DNA from: Dermanyssus gallinae
Taxonomy: Eukaryota; Arthropoda; Arachnida; Mesostigmata; Dermanyssidae
NCBI GenBank assembly: GCA_003439945.1
Contig: QVRM01005976.1
Location: 739,001 to 803,000 of the forward strand
DNA length: 64,000 bases
Direction of reading: 5' to 3'
Part shown: piece after piece, positions 1-9,747 of the stretch
How positions within the stretch are numbered: the first letter of the stretch is position 1
How the letters are laid out: the number at the start of each line of letters is the position of its first letter
Notes under the pieces: model-generated
Seen by the model: only the letters and a program-made list of their open reading frames with translations
Databases searched by the model: none
Told to the model about the DNA's origin: nothing
Program-made: the position numbers and the translations under genes

Positions 1-1
1 G

Positions 2-1601
2 GACTCACAGTACGGATTCCGCAAGCATAGGTCGGCCCTTACTGCGATACACAGGGTTATCTCAGATGCTGAAAGGCTACATAGCTCGACACCGCAAACC
101 AGGGACCTGTTTATGGCGGTTATGCTTGATGTGCGAAACGCTTTTAATAGTCTTCCCTGGAAAGTAATCTTAGATACCCTACACAAGAAGGGCCTACTTG
201 GTAAAGCTCACATCCAGCTACCTACAGGATAGAGTAATCTCCTGCGCTGGGGTTTCATTCCAGATGACAGCGGGAGTTCCGCAGGGATCGATCATTGGCC
301 CGTTACTATGGAACATTGCCTATGACGATGTACTAAGGCTGTCAGGACTCCCAGGAGGGGTCCACCTGCAGGCCTATGCGGATGACCTAGCAATTATGGT
401 CAAGGCCCGAACAGCAGAAGAATTAGAGCTAGCCGCTAACAAATCGCTCAAGGCAGTTGAAAGGTGGATGGAGAGAGCTGGACTGGAACTAGCTCCTGAG
501 AAGTCAGAGGCAGTGCTGCTCATAGGAAGAAAGCACTGCAGAGAGATTAATCTACGACTGCAGGGAACAACTATAATATTCAGCAAGGAGGTGAGATACC
601 TAGGCGTCCAACTAGACCGGGGACTCACAGGAGTGCCTCACCTAAAGAAGGCAATCATAAAGGCAAGCAAAGCGGCAAACGATATCGCCAAAATCCTGCC
701 AAATATCTACGGACCTAGCAGAGCCTCAAGGAGAAGGCTGGTCATGTCAGTGGCGGAATCCATCGTCCTGTACGGTGCACCGGTATGGTTCAAAAAGAAG
801 TGCGGAGAAACACATCGAAAAGGCCTACTCAGAAGAGCCCAACGGGTACCGGCTCTTCGCATCAAACAGGCCTACAGGACCGTGAGCACAGCGGCAGCTT
901 TGGTTCTGGCAGGGACCCCGCCCTGGGACCTCAAAGCAGATGAAAGACGAAGACTGTGGGAGCGTGGTCCAGATAGGACGACAAAGGAAGCAAAGGAAGA
1001 GGAAACGAAAGTACCACTTCTGCGATGGCAGGCGGAATGGGAGAGCCTCAGAAAGGACGAGGCGGGAGCCAAGGTCCGTGATCTGATACCGAACATCGAG
1101 AAATGGCTGAATAGGCCCGGAGGTGACATGGACTTTTTCCTAACGCAAATAGTCACCGGTCACGGAGATTTCCAGTCCTATTTATACAGGATCGGTAAGG
1201 CGCCTTCGGACACGTGCATGTTCTGCACGCTAGGCGTTGAAGATGACGCGGCACATACTCTTCTAGAATGCCCGTGCTGGGAAGAGGCTAGACGTAAGGC
1301 AAGCAACAGGGTGAGAGATAGTTGGACGAACGCGGGTGCCCAGAGACCTAAACACCCTCTCGTGCTCCCGAGAGATGGGCTAGCCCTATTCATGGATTTC
1401 ATCTGCTCAGAACCAGCAGCATGGACCCTTGGAGCAGCGGTTGCGCGAGAGGTGCTGACGGAGAAGAAACTATGCGGGACGCAGAGAAGAGCGAGTTACG
1501 ACAGGATTAGCGCAAGAAGAGAAAATTATTCTCTCTTGTCACAAGGCACGCCAGCCAGAGAGCAGACTTCGCCAAACAAGCAGGCGAACCTGGTTAGATA
1601 G
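2..1601 (+). pseudogene. R1-like ORF2, RT and C-terminal region (frameshifted)
   Basis: In its family this protein makes cDNA at a nicked target site (target-primed reverse transcription). From base 2 one frame encodes the fingers/palm with QYGFRKHRSALTAIHRV and the motif-A region LDVRNAFNSLPWK. At about 188-192 (run aagaaggg) the frame moves by one base, and a 467-codon frame (nominally 198-1601) continues with GVPQGS, YADDLA, the thumb and the Cys/His motif (CMFCTLG...H...C, about 1216-1272). The frame has no other stop, so a single indel separates it from an open RT. The endonuclease and N-terminus lie left of the window. The frameshift argues against function for this copy. A sequencing error at the frameshift cannot be excluded. 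Confidence 0.8.
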
Positions 1602-1683
1602 TCCGGATGTCACCCCCACGGCCCATAGTACTATTAAACGAAGATCTGGGCTGTGTCAAGGGCGTTATGAGAGGTAGGTTTTA

Positions 1684-1719
1684 GTGGGTAGGGGCGCGGA
1701 CCATTGCGCCGAGTCCCAC
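1684..1719 (+). other. 3'-UTR two-tier hairpin of R1-like element
   Basis: GTGGG (1684-1688) can pair with CCCAC (1715-1719). Inside it GGCGC (1693-1697) can pair with GCGCC (1706-1710). The same outer stem with a different but still complementary inner stem occurs in the 3' UTRs at 9293-9344 and 57044-57075. In R1-clade elements the 3' UTR is known to be recognised by the RT, so a recognition role is a reasonable inference. Confidence 0.6.
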
Positions 1720-1806
1720 ACACCAGAATGGAGATAAGGGGCCGTTTGCCTTTCTCCAGTCTGACGGTGCGTAAAATAGCATTTCCTCCTCTCTAAAAAA
1801 AAAAAA

Positions 1807-1826
1807 TATATATATATATATATATT
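1807..1826. repeat. (TA)n microsatellite
   Basis: Pure TA run that begins exactly at the end of the R1-like A-tail, so the element seems to have inserted into or beside it. Confidence 0.9.
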
Positions 1827-4800
1827 GCTACCATGGGCAGGCATAGGCCCATAGTTAGCCTTTCAGACATTTTCTCCAGCACGTCATGCAATTGAGCAGG
1901 TCTAGTCTGTGCATGTCTCCTTTTCCTTTTCAGTATTGATCACTTTTATCTCATTATGTTCATTTCATTTAATTTGTAGTCGAAGGCGAGCTTCGGTCTG
2001 AGTAATTATATAAAGCTTAAACGGCAGTAGGATAATGCAGCCGGCTGACTCTGTATCACAATCTGCAGTGCTTTCTTAATATCTCATTGTTGTACTGACC
2101 ATACTGCAGTTGCAAATTGTTCAAATCTCTCAGCCGTTGGACCAGCTGTTCCTACTACGCCTTTGTTGTCGATTTACCATTTCTCTATTTCCGTGTCAAT
2201 CTCAAGTCCGAGTACTAAAGCAAAGGTTAGAGGGGAACCCCTCCTCCGGCGTCCGAAGTCATAATAGGGTCAGTTTTGTAGTCCTTTGGAACGTATCTGG
2301 CAGACATCGTGGCTAGGGATGCACGATGCCCCACACGAATGCAAAATTTGAGGCCTTTGAAAATATGTTATTCTATAAGTATGATACAACGTTTGCCCTA
2401 GTTGACGTTTTGGACCACAGTCGCTTTCTGAAGGAGTTTTTTTTCTCCATTACGTCATGTCTTCAGCGTCTTGACAGATTGATGTCAAGAAGAAGTATCG
2501 CCATCATGCCAACGTAAACTTACGTGAAACGGAAGGCGCCTGTGGATGACAGTAACAGGTACCTCCGTTATCATCTGTTCAGTTAGGTTATCGCAGAGTT
2601 CGTTTCACGGTGATAGGGAAAAATGAAATCTGTAGCAGTTGTTTTCCTCAATGTGGCTGCGGTATTTAGCGGCATTGGCTATTGTTTTTTTTTCCAGGTG
2701 TTTAAATGTTTGAGCTGTCCGGGAAGAGTGACTGACTCAATTGTATCTCGCCGGCCGGTAAGAGGCCGTAATGGTAGGGTCGATTAAGCCATCATGCAGT
2801 TATACATTGGTACACATCACGGTCTTGAGCTCTGTTTCCATATGTTTCTAATTCTACTGAATTGCATTATTTTAAATATCTGGTCTAAAAACCTCGGTTG
2901 GGTGGCTGAATAGCCACTACCCCAACTATCACTTGGAGTGGCGGCTATGAGGGTGTATTAATGAGGGTCCATTTAAAATGATAATCTTGTATTCTCACTC
3001 ATTCCTGTCTTCAGTAGATCGCCACCCTGGGCTACTACAAATGAGGTTCTTATTATTTCAAAAAGAAGTTCTAGTGGCTATGTTTGTTGCTAGCCGGATA
3101 TGTAGTTTTATTTCCCTAAAGATAAAAATTATTTGGTCATGGTGGGTCTTTTGGAGAACGTAACTTCGACACAACTTAAGCTACGCACTGTCTGAGATTT
3201 ATGAGCCATACATTTTCAGCGTCAATCTTTGGCGGTTCAAATAAATGTACAGTTAATGTGTTAGCTAGAGATGGCCTTACAAGGAAAACGCTTGGCTTGA
3301 AGGGGTTGCCGAAGTCCAATTGAAGAGCCTGCAAGCATACGGAACACTGTTCTTGGGCAGCACTTGATTGTGCATTAAACTATTCTCAATGATCACATCT
3401 TCAGATGATCGATTTGAATTCAGAATCGTGCTCTATATGAATTTTCTAGGTTCCGGATATCTCGATAAGTGTCGCTCTTCTCTCACCAATATTGATGACG
3501 CGCAAAAAACTCTAACTCAACTTTACGTATAGTATATGAAAAGAAATGGTTTTGTTCTTTGAGTATTCTTTTGGTGAGTGATAAATGACGAATTACGATG
3601 ATTGGTTGAAGAAATCAGTGACAAGTAAGCGAAATTCCAGCCACCCAGTATTCAAAAGAACAATTTTCGCGTTTTTGCTTTTCGCTTTATTTTTATCAAA
3701 TGAACTGTCTATCTGAACCGGGCAAAGCTTTGGCAGGGGAATCCCCGCAACTGAGTCTTCGTTGCAAACTCAGTTACTTCTTGAAGTAACACGTAATTAA
3801 TTGCCCTCCACTCGATCGCAACCAAACAGTAGATAACTAGGCAAAAACAGAAGCCTTATTGCTCATAAGCTTACAATTATGATGGTTTCCCCCCTCAGTT
3901 GTATTTGCTCTGCTTCCAAGGTCGTGAAACGACGTTGTTTACGTTAGCAGAATATTTGTCAACTGCCCATTATGTATGCTCATCGAGTATGAGTTGATGT
4001 TCTGATTTGCAAACCTCAAAATCTGAATTAAAGAAGATAATCCCCGCGACTACTTGCAAATATATCATAATCGATCTTTTACATCAATAATGTGAATTCC
4101 AATAGTACCTTTGACCAGAATAAGGTGTAGCCTAATTTAGCAGAGCCTAAAAGAACAGCCCAACGCTACGTTGGGTGCTTGTTTGCAAGTGCAAGAGATC
4201 ATACGTCGCGCGCGAGTCCTGCTGAAAGCTTTCGTAGTACACGTAGCCATAAACACAAAGCAAAGTAAGTAATTGTTTTTGAATGAAATCGTTCTTGTAC
4301 AATTCCTATTTGTGTGAGCTTAGAGCCAGCGTTAGGGCTAACTGTAATATCAATAGTTATGGCAAATGACACAAACGATTGTTTCCCCCAATTATCTCGT
4401 CATCGAAGTTTGTGTGCACTTTTTGAGTGAAACAACAGAAAAATATTTACAATGTGTCTGCCCATTTCTATGAACATTCAAGAGCAGCACACGAACAACG
4501 TTGCATAATGTCCCGTTTCCATAAATTTGTTAGAAATATGGTCCGCATTTTCAATGCGTATTACGTCGCATCTCTACTCTAACGGCTAATTTGTGGAACT
4601 ACCCTCTACACAAAAGATTCACATCTCTGCAAGCATAGGCGTGGGTTCCTGCACTGATATAATACATTAACCGTCTCTAACTGCAATGTGTCCATGCGGG
4701 CCGACGCTATCTGTTATGTACCTCATATACCCTACAAAGGCTGACTTTGTTAATGGCTGACGATGATTTAAGCTAACTACGAGATATGCAAGCGGTCAGG

Positions 4801-5254
4801 TCGTGTCGGCGAGCTCTACGAGTGATGACCACATCCAGCTTTGCCATTCAAGAGCTTCTGATCGCCTGCCCACATACTGCATCTCAACCATGTAAGCTCC
4901 AGCCGTATAACATTTTTTGTCGCCCAACCCATGTTTGGTCCCCTACTATGTGTATTCACCTGTATGAGCAAACATTACGGTGAATGAGAAAAGCGTGTAA
5001 TGTGGTTACACGCATAACGCTATTGCTAAACAGGTCCGTGCACCTCGCAACTCACTTATATAAACTTTTCACCCATAACGTGACAGCATTCATTCTGCAC
5101 AGTTTGTCGTCTGGCGTTACGGTATTCGAAATCAATGTCTTAGAATTATTGTAAACAGTCTCAGAACAATACAGCGTCTATGCTGATGTAGCGGATAATA
5201 ATATAATAACTTATATCCTGCTAATGCCGTCTTACGCCAAGTGTTTCTATGTCA
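1827..5254. other. No recognisable gene; AT-rich intergenic DNA
   Basis: Only short random-looking open frames were found. A small tandem hairpin lies at 3749-3790: AACTGAGT/ACTCAGTT is followed by GTTACTTC-TT-GAAGTAAC (3773-3790). I see no protein motif, tRNA or transposon domain. Confidence 0.5.
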
Positions 5255-5301
5255 ATATATATATATATATATATGCATATATATATATATATATATATAT
5301 A

Positions 5302-5349
<48 letters not shown>
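5255..5349. repeat. Long (TA)n microsatellite
   Basis: About 95 bp of TA repeats broken by two GC steps. It produces artefactual frames rich in Ile/Tyr on both strands. Confidence 0.95.
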
Positions 5350-5350
<1 letters not shown>

Positions 5351-5608
5351 CATTAATCTTTCTACACGGGACTCAAGAGCATCCAAATTCTTGCGCCAGA
5401 GGCTGTCGCTCGACATTCAACGAGGAAATGCATCATCGTTGAGAGCACATTGTTGAACTGGGCTAACCCTGCGTTAGAGAGCCCGTGATCACACGTTCGC
5501 GCGGAGACAATTTTCCACTCCAAAGTGCTGGCATAGCAAAGTTATATAAATACATTTGCATCTCAACAGTTCTAGGCATTATGTTACCACATCCTAAAGG
5601 AATGCGCC

Positions 5609-5621
5609 ACATACTCCCACA

Positions 5622-5659
<38 letters not shown>

Positions 5660-5737
5660 GGTGTGGGAGTATGTGTGGGGGAGTATACTACCACAGCCTA
5701 TATACATATAGAGTGTGTATATAGGGTGGGGTAGTAT
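5609..5737. repeat. Pair of adjacent hairpins around (TA)n
   Basis: First hairpin: ACATACTCCCACACC (5609-5623) pairs perfectly with GGTGTGGGAGTATGT (5660-5674) across a TA run of about 36 bp. Second hairpin, 10 bp further on: arms at 5685-5705 and 5717-5737 match at about 18 of 21 positions. It could be a cruciform-forming MITE relic, or a TA microsatellite caught inside an inverted repeat. No coding potential. Confidence 0.7.
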
Positions 5738-6230
5738 AATACATATACATGTGGTACTCCTTTTAGAGGTTAGACGAACTTGTTCTAATTCGTGATATAA
5801 CCACCGTAAGCTGTTTTCTCTGCCCTGGATGCCCATAGGATCTCGTGTTAACAGCGGAGGGATGTTACGGGATGCCAGATACACACCGTACACCATCCGT
5901 CCCTCCTCTATTGACACAGGACCATATGAAAGTCCAACATCGGGGGGTAGGGGAATACCACATTGTGTGTCTGGCCAACCACATTGGTATAACAAAAATT
6001 AGTGATTTCAATCTAATAAGAGCTTTCCGTTCTAAACATGTCCTTGAAGAAAATTTGGTCATTTTCTACCACACGTAAAATTAGTGTATCACATACTAGC
6101 ACATATATTTGCAGTATGAGCTACTCTTTTTTAGGAGGTGGTTGAACTAGTCTAATATTTTTTGGGGTAATTATGTTTTGTACGGTAGTATCTTATATAG
6201 TAATGTAGCTTGTTTATTTTGTTTGCTGTA

Positions 6231-6236
<6 letters not shown>

Positions 6237-6261
<25 letters not shown>

Positions 6262-6355
6262 CATGCGCTTCAAGGTGCTTCGGCCCCATTGGAAAAATGA
6301 TTTTGTGCCGAGATATACTAGATCTCAAGGTGATAGACAAATTCTGAAACACCCT

Positions 6356-6390
<35 letters not shown>
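6237..6390. mobile_element. Short MITE-like piece between two (TA)n runs
   Basis: A segment of about 96 bp (6261-6356) sits between TA runs 6237-6260 and 6358-6390. Read on the minus strand from 6356 it starts CAGGGTGTTTCAGAAT. This resembles the CAGGGTGTGACTAAAAT end of the foldback array at 43227, and both lie against TA repeats. A Tc1/mariner-type MITE fragment is the best guess. No matching inverted repeat is visible at the 6261 end, so it is probably truncated. Confidence 0.4.
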
Positions 6391-6393
<3 letters not shown>

Positions 6394-6435
6394 GTATATA
6401 CATAGCCAACGAGTCTACTAAAGCAACGGGAATAC

Positions 6436-6446
6436 ACCTGCTACTT
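6436..6446. repeat. Target-site duplication, left copy
   Basis: ACCTGCTACTT occurs here and at 9422-9432, just outside the two ends of the rearranged R1-like insertion. The first A of the right copy could instead belong to the poly(A) tail, so the duplication is 10-11 bp. Confidence 0.75.
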
Positions 6447-7291
6447 TTGAGTCGTTATGCTGTCCAAGGAAAAAACTTGTGTTTTTGGACACAGGCTGCG
6501 GCCATTCATCTTTGATAAGTTCGATGAGGTCTGCCAGTGTTTCAGTTTCGGCAATCTGGTCTTCAATGCTCTTTGCTTCAATGCTAGGGCGTGTTCTAGC
6601 TTCTTCTGGCAGTCTTTGCATCGTGGGTCGCCCGCTTTAGGGGTGTCTGACACGGGTCTCCTGGAGGGCCATTTTGAGTGTTTCTCTTTCAGGAGTTTTA
6701 ATTCCTTTGCTAGAGTTTCTGCCTTGGCCTTCCAATTGTCTTCTAGATGTTCCAGCTCCTGCAGACGTGCGGATGCGTCCTGCTCTATTTTTTGAGAGAT
6801 TTGTATCTTTTCTGTTAGGCTTCTATTATCTATCTCCACCTGACTTATTCTTGCTACTTGTTCTTCCCAGTCTGCCTTGTGTTTGATTGTCAATTCCCAC
6901 ACCACTTTGTCTAAACGGGTGATGGCCGCTTTTATGTCCACTTGAGTTGTTTTGTGTTTTTCCTTTAAGCTTTTGAGATGTTGAACCACTGCCTTGATAT
7001 CGGCAAGTGCTTCCTCGTCATAATCGGCAAGCTCTGTGTTCTTACAGGTTTTTCTTGCAGCCTTGGCCTTGTGACACGTGTGACGTGTGCCGCTCTCTCT
7101 TGAACTCGGATCTTCGGGGGAGGTTGCCACGGCGGCGGACCTATGCGCGCTCGAGAGCCCAATATAGCCTGCACGGCAGTCCTGTCCTTGGCTGTCTCTG
7201 CTTGAGCTTGGCCGTCTTTCCTCCAGTAATGGTTGTTGTCAGCTTGACTCAACTTAGGCGGGGGCTTACTCGCCGCCTTGAACGGATCCAT
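6447..7291 (-). pseudogene. R1-like ORF1 (gag) N-terminal part, inverted
   Basis: The likely start is the ATG read down from 7291 (MDPFKAASKPPPKLSQADNN). The upstream 130 bases are A/G-rich and lack an ATG in that frame, like a 5' UTR. The frame is lost near 7130, where a second frame takes over with a predicted coiled coil (heptad-like DIKAVVQHLKSLKEKHK, then NRSLTEKIQISQKIEQ). A third frame near 6620 carries the last recognisable stretch (TETLADLIELIKDEW). At least two frameshifts are needed to link them. ORF1 proteins of this kind bind element RNA. The CCHC knuckles expected further on are absent because the insertion ends at 6447. The family call rests mainly on position and on the linked RT. 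Confidence 0.55.
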
Positions 7292-7422
7292 TGTTTGTTG
7301 AACTTTTTTTTTGCTTTTATTTTTCTTCTTGTATTTTTTTCCTTCTCTTTTTGTTCTGTTTCCGTTTTCAATTTGTTTTGTTCTTTTTTCCCCCTTTTTT
7401 TCTGTTTTTCCTGTTTTCCCTG

Positions 7423-9175
7423 ACGGCGTCCCTCCCACTGCAGTCAAAATCCTGTTTAAAGAGCACCCAGCTGCAGTTGCGGAATCTCTTACCTCCGCGA
7501 TAAGAACAGGAGAGTTTCCGCCAACATGGAAACAAGCAGAAGTGGTCCTTATCCCCAAAGCGAATGGAGGATACCGGCCAATTTGTTTACTAAACGCCGT
7601 AGTCAAGGGCTATGAAGCCATCATCGAAGAAAGGCTTAGGCTGTTTGCGGAGGAGTGCGGACTCTTGTCGCCGGCACAATTTGGCTTCCGTAAACACAGA
7701 TCGGCCCTAACAGCAATTCACAGAGTCCTCAGTAGAGCTGAACAGGTGCGTGAATTCACCATCTGTAACAGACAGCTAATCATGGTCACTCTTCTGGATG
7801 TGAGGAATGCCTTCAACAGCCTACCATGGAAGACCATATTGGACACGCTTGTTCGCAAAAAAAGTTCCGCCGTACCTAGTTAAGGTAATTTCTGGATACC
7901 TTAAGGAAAGTTTTGTTTCAAACGGCAACGTAGTCTTCCCCATGACAGCCGGGGTACCACAGGGCTCAATCCTGGGCCCACTGTTGTGGAACCTCGCATA
8001 TGACGACGTTCTGCGGCAAACCGGCCTACCCCCGGGAATCGAACTGATTGCTTACGCGGACGATTTAGCGGTCGTAGCACAGGCTAAAACGGAGGATGAG
8101 CTCGAGCTAAATACAAACAAAGCATTGCACTCGACAGCGGAGTGGTTGAAGGCCGCGGGGCTGGCACTCGCCCCAGAAAAAAAGTGAAATAATTCTCTTA
8201 ACGGGCAAAAAGAGAGTTCGACCGTTAAACATACAGATCAAGAAAGCTACGGAAAAATCATTAAAGACGGCAAACGCTATTGCCAGGATACTTCCGAATA
8301 TACATGGACCGCGGGCTCGTATAAGGAAACTACTGATGACGGTAGCGGAGTCAATCGCGCTCTTCGGGGCTGCCGTTTGGGCCAGGGCGACTCTTAAGTC
8401 GAAAAAAGCAAAGTTCATCCTGCGCAAAACACAGCGGATCGCAGCCCTTAGGGTAATACAAGGCTAAAGAACGGTCAGCACAAACGCAGCTCTGCTGCTT
8501 GCCGGAGAAATCCCCTGGGACCTTAAGGCGTCCGAAAGACAGCGCCTGTGGGATATTGCCACACCCACAGAGAGCGAAAAAGAAAGAGAGAGAAACGCCA
8601 CTATAGAGAGCTGGCAAGCAGAGTGGGATGCATTTCCCTTTGGTGCCCCCGGAAAGAGTCTCAGCAAACTGCTCCCAAACATACGAGCGTGGATAGCAAG
8701 GCCGGGAGGGGACTTAACCTTCTGCTTAATGCAGGTTCTCACGTGACATGGCAACTTCCAGTCATACCTTTACCGAATAGGGAAGGCCCCATCAGAAACA
8801 TGCCTTTTTTGCAACAAAGCCGTGGCAGACACCCCACAACACACACTCCTCAGGTGCCAGGCATGGGAAGAGGCCAGAACCATGGCAATTAGAAATATTC
8901 GTGAGAGATGGTCCAGAGCGGGACTTACCTATCCCGAAGTACAGGACCCCCCGCGAAATGGTATAAAAGAGTTCGTGGAATACATCCTGTGTTCGACCCA
9001 AACATAAGAATTGGGAGCGGAAGTTGCACAGGAAGTGCTAAAAACAAAGCACAGAAGATGCAAGGAGAGACAGAATATTTTTGAGGCCAGCACGGCTGAA
9101 GCAAGCGCAACTTTGAATCAAACGGGTTCGCAAGGGCTGGGACAAAGTGCGCTTGACAGGTGGGGGAACCCGTGA
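7423..9175 (+). pseudogene. R1-like ORF2, RT to C-terminus (frameshifted)
   Basis: It starts inside the RT fingers (PDGVPPTAVKILFKEHP). Then come RPICLLNAV, FGFRKHRSALTAIHRV and LDVRNAFNSLPWK. A frameshift near 7860 leads into a second frame with MTAGVPQGSILGPLLWN and YADDLAVV. A further shift lies near 8187, and about 80 bases are missing near 8235 compared with the copy at 1-1806. Stops interrupt the next frame at about 8464, about 8745 (just before HGNFQSYLYRIGK) and 9005-9007. The C-terminal Cys/His motif (CLFCNKA...H...C) is at about 8800-8850, and the natural stop is probably 9173-9175. No active RT could be made from this copy. Confidence 0.8.
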
Positions 9176-9292
9176 GTGACCCCGGCCAATTGATTCGATA
9201 GGGCACTCGCCACTTCTCCTGATGGCCCATTGCACTGTTCTATGGAGATCTGGGCCATCAGAGAGTGAAGTTTAAGGGGGGAGGTGCGTTTA

Positions 9293-9344
9293 GTGGGTAT
9301 GGGTCTCAGCGGCGTAACATCCATCCGCTGGAGTCGAGTCCCAC
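9293..9344 (+). other. 3'-UTR two-tier hairpin of R1-like element
   Basis: The outer stem GTGGG (9293-9297)/CCCAC (9340-9344) encloses an inner stem CAGCGG (9307-9312)/CCGCTG (9325-9330). The outer stem is the same as at 1684-1719 and 57044-57075, while the inner stem differs in sequence but still pairs. Confidence 0.6.
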
Positions 9345-9421
9345 ACAGCTCAAAATGGAAACTCCTTTCTCGTAGCAGTAGTGCGTAACTGCATTTAACC
9401 CTCCTCCACAAAAAAAAAAAA

Positions 9422-9432
9422 ACCTGCTACTT
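9422..9432. repeat. Target-site duplication, right copy
   Basis: ACCTGCTACTT follows the A-tail (9410-9421) and matches 6436-6446. Confidence 0.75.
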
Positions 9433-9553
9433 GAATATATTCAGATGTATCCAAAACCCTGGACACTCGTGCTTGCCTTAGAATATATATCTGGTAAATA
9501 GAGAATCCAAGTCAAAATGATAATTTCAATTAATGTGAATACTATATATATAT

Positions 9554-9612
9554 ATAGAAAATATTGTGATGATTTATTAATCATTTACAATACGTTGGCA
9601 CACTCGGCAGTG
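9554..9612 (-). repeat. 58-bp dispersed terminal module, copy a
   Basis: Nearly the same as 13640-13696 (same orientation) and 31397-31454 (opposite orientation). On the minus strand it reads CACTGCCGAGTG, about 10 variable bases, TTGTAAATGATTAATAAATC, and then ends at a TA run. It lies just beyond the 3' end of the minus-strand element at 9748-11791 and contains AATAAA, so it may be that element's 3' terminus. Confidence 0.7.
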
Positions 9613-9747
9613 CGTGGAGTGTTGTAGTGCTGTCAGGCGGAAGAGGCGGAGTCTGGAAATAAATGTTTGTAGGAAGGGGATGTCCAGCCCAATCCGAGGA
9701 AATAAAGAATTCTAGGAAACTGTTTCACTGCCCCGACGTGCCACGAT

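Larger units (their letters stand above)
1..1806 (+). mobile_element. R1-clade non-LTR retrotransposon, 3' part
   Basis: The left side is cut by the window edge. The element runs from the RT fingers/palm through a C-terminal Cys/His motif, a 3' UTR of about 190 bp, and an A-tract at 1795-1806 that passes directly into a (TA)n run. R1-clade features are the block GVPQGSIIGPLLWN, a YADDLA active site, and a C-terminal CxxC...H...C motif after GHGDFQSYLYRIGK. There is no RNase H domain. It is related to the copy at 7423-9421 (similar residues around TVST.AAL.LAG and PWDLKA) and more distantly to the one at 52238-57172. Confidence 0.85.
6447..9421 (+). mobile_element. R1-clade retrotransposon with 5' inversion
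   Basis: One insertion bounded by 10-11 bp direct repeats. Its left part (6447 to about 7420) is the 5' UTR and ORF1 start in reverse orientation. Its right part (about 7420-9421) is RT, C-terminal region, 3' UTR and A-tail in forward orientation. The junction near 7419-7425 joins the A/G-rich 5' UTR (reversed) to an RT segment starting PDGVPP. This layout is what twin priming produces during target-primed reverse transcription. The rest of ORF1 and the endonuclease are missing. Confidence 0.75.

Noticed and set aside
5255..5349. CRISPR-like or satellite array
   Set aside because: Only TA dinucleotide repeats; no spaced direct repeats.
5224..5456. Ile/Tyr-rich frames in TA repeats (also near 5594, 6152, 11767, 13047, 14442, 36388, 41389, 61214)
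   Set aside because: They translate (TA)n microsatellites on either strand and have no other coding evidence.
7007..7503. Phe-rich plus-strand frames
   Set aside because: They are the complement of the A/G-rich 5' UTR and of ORF1 of the inverted R1 segment.
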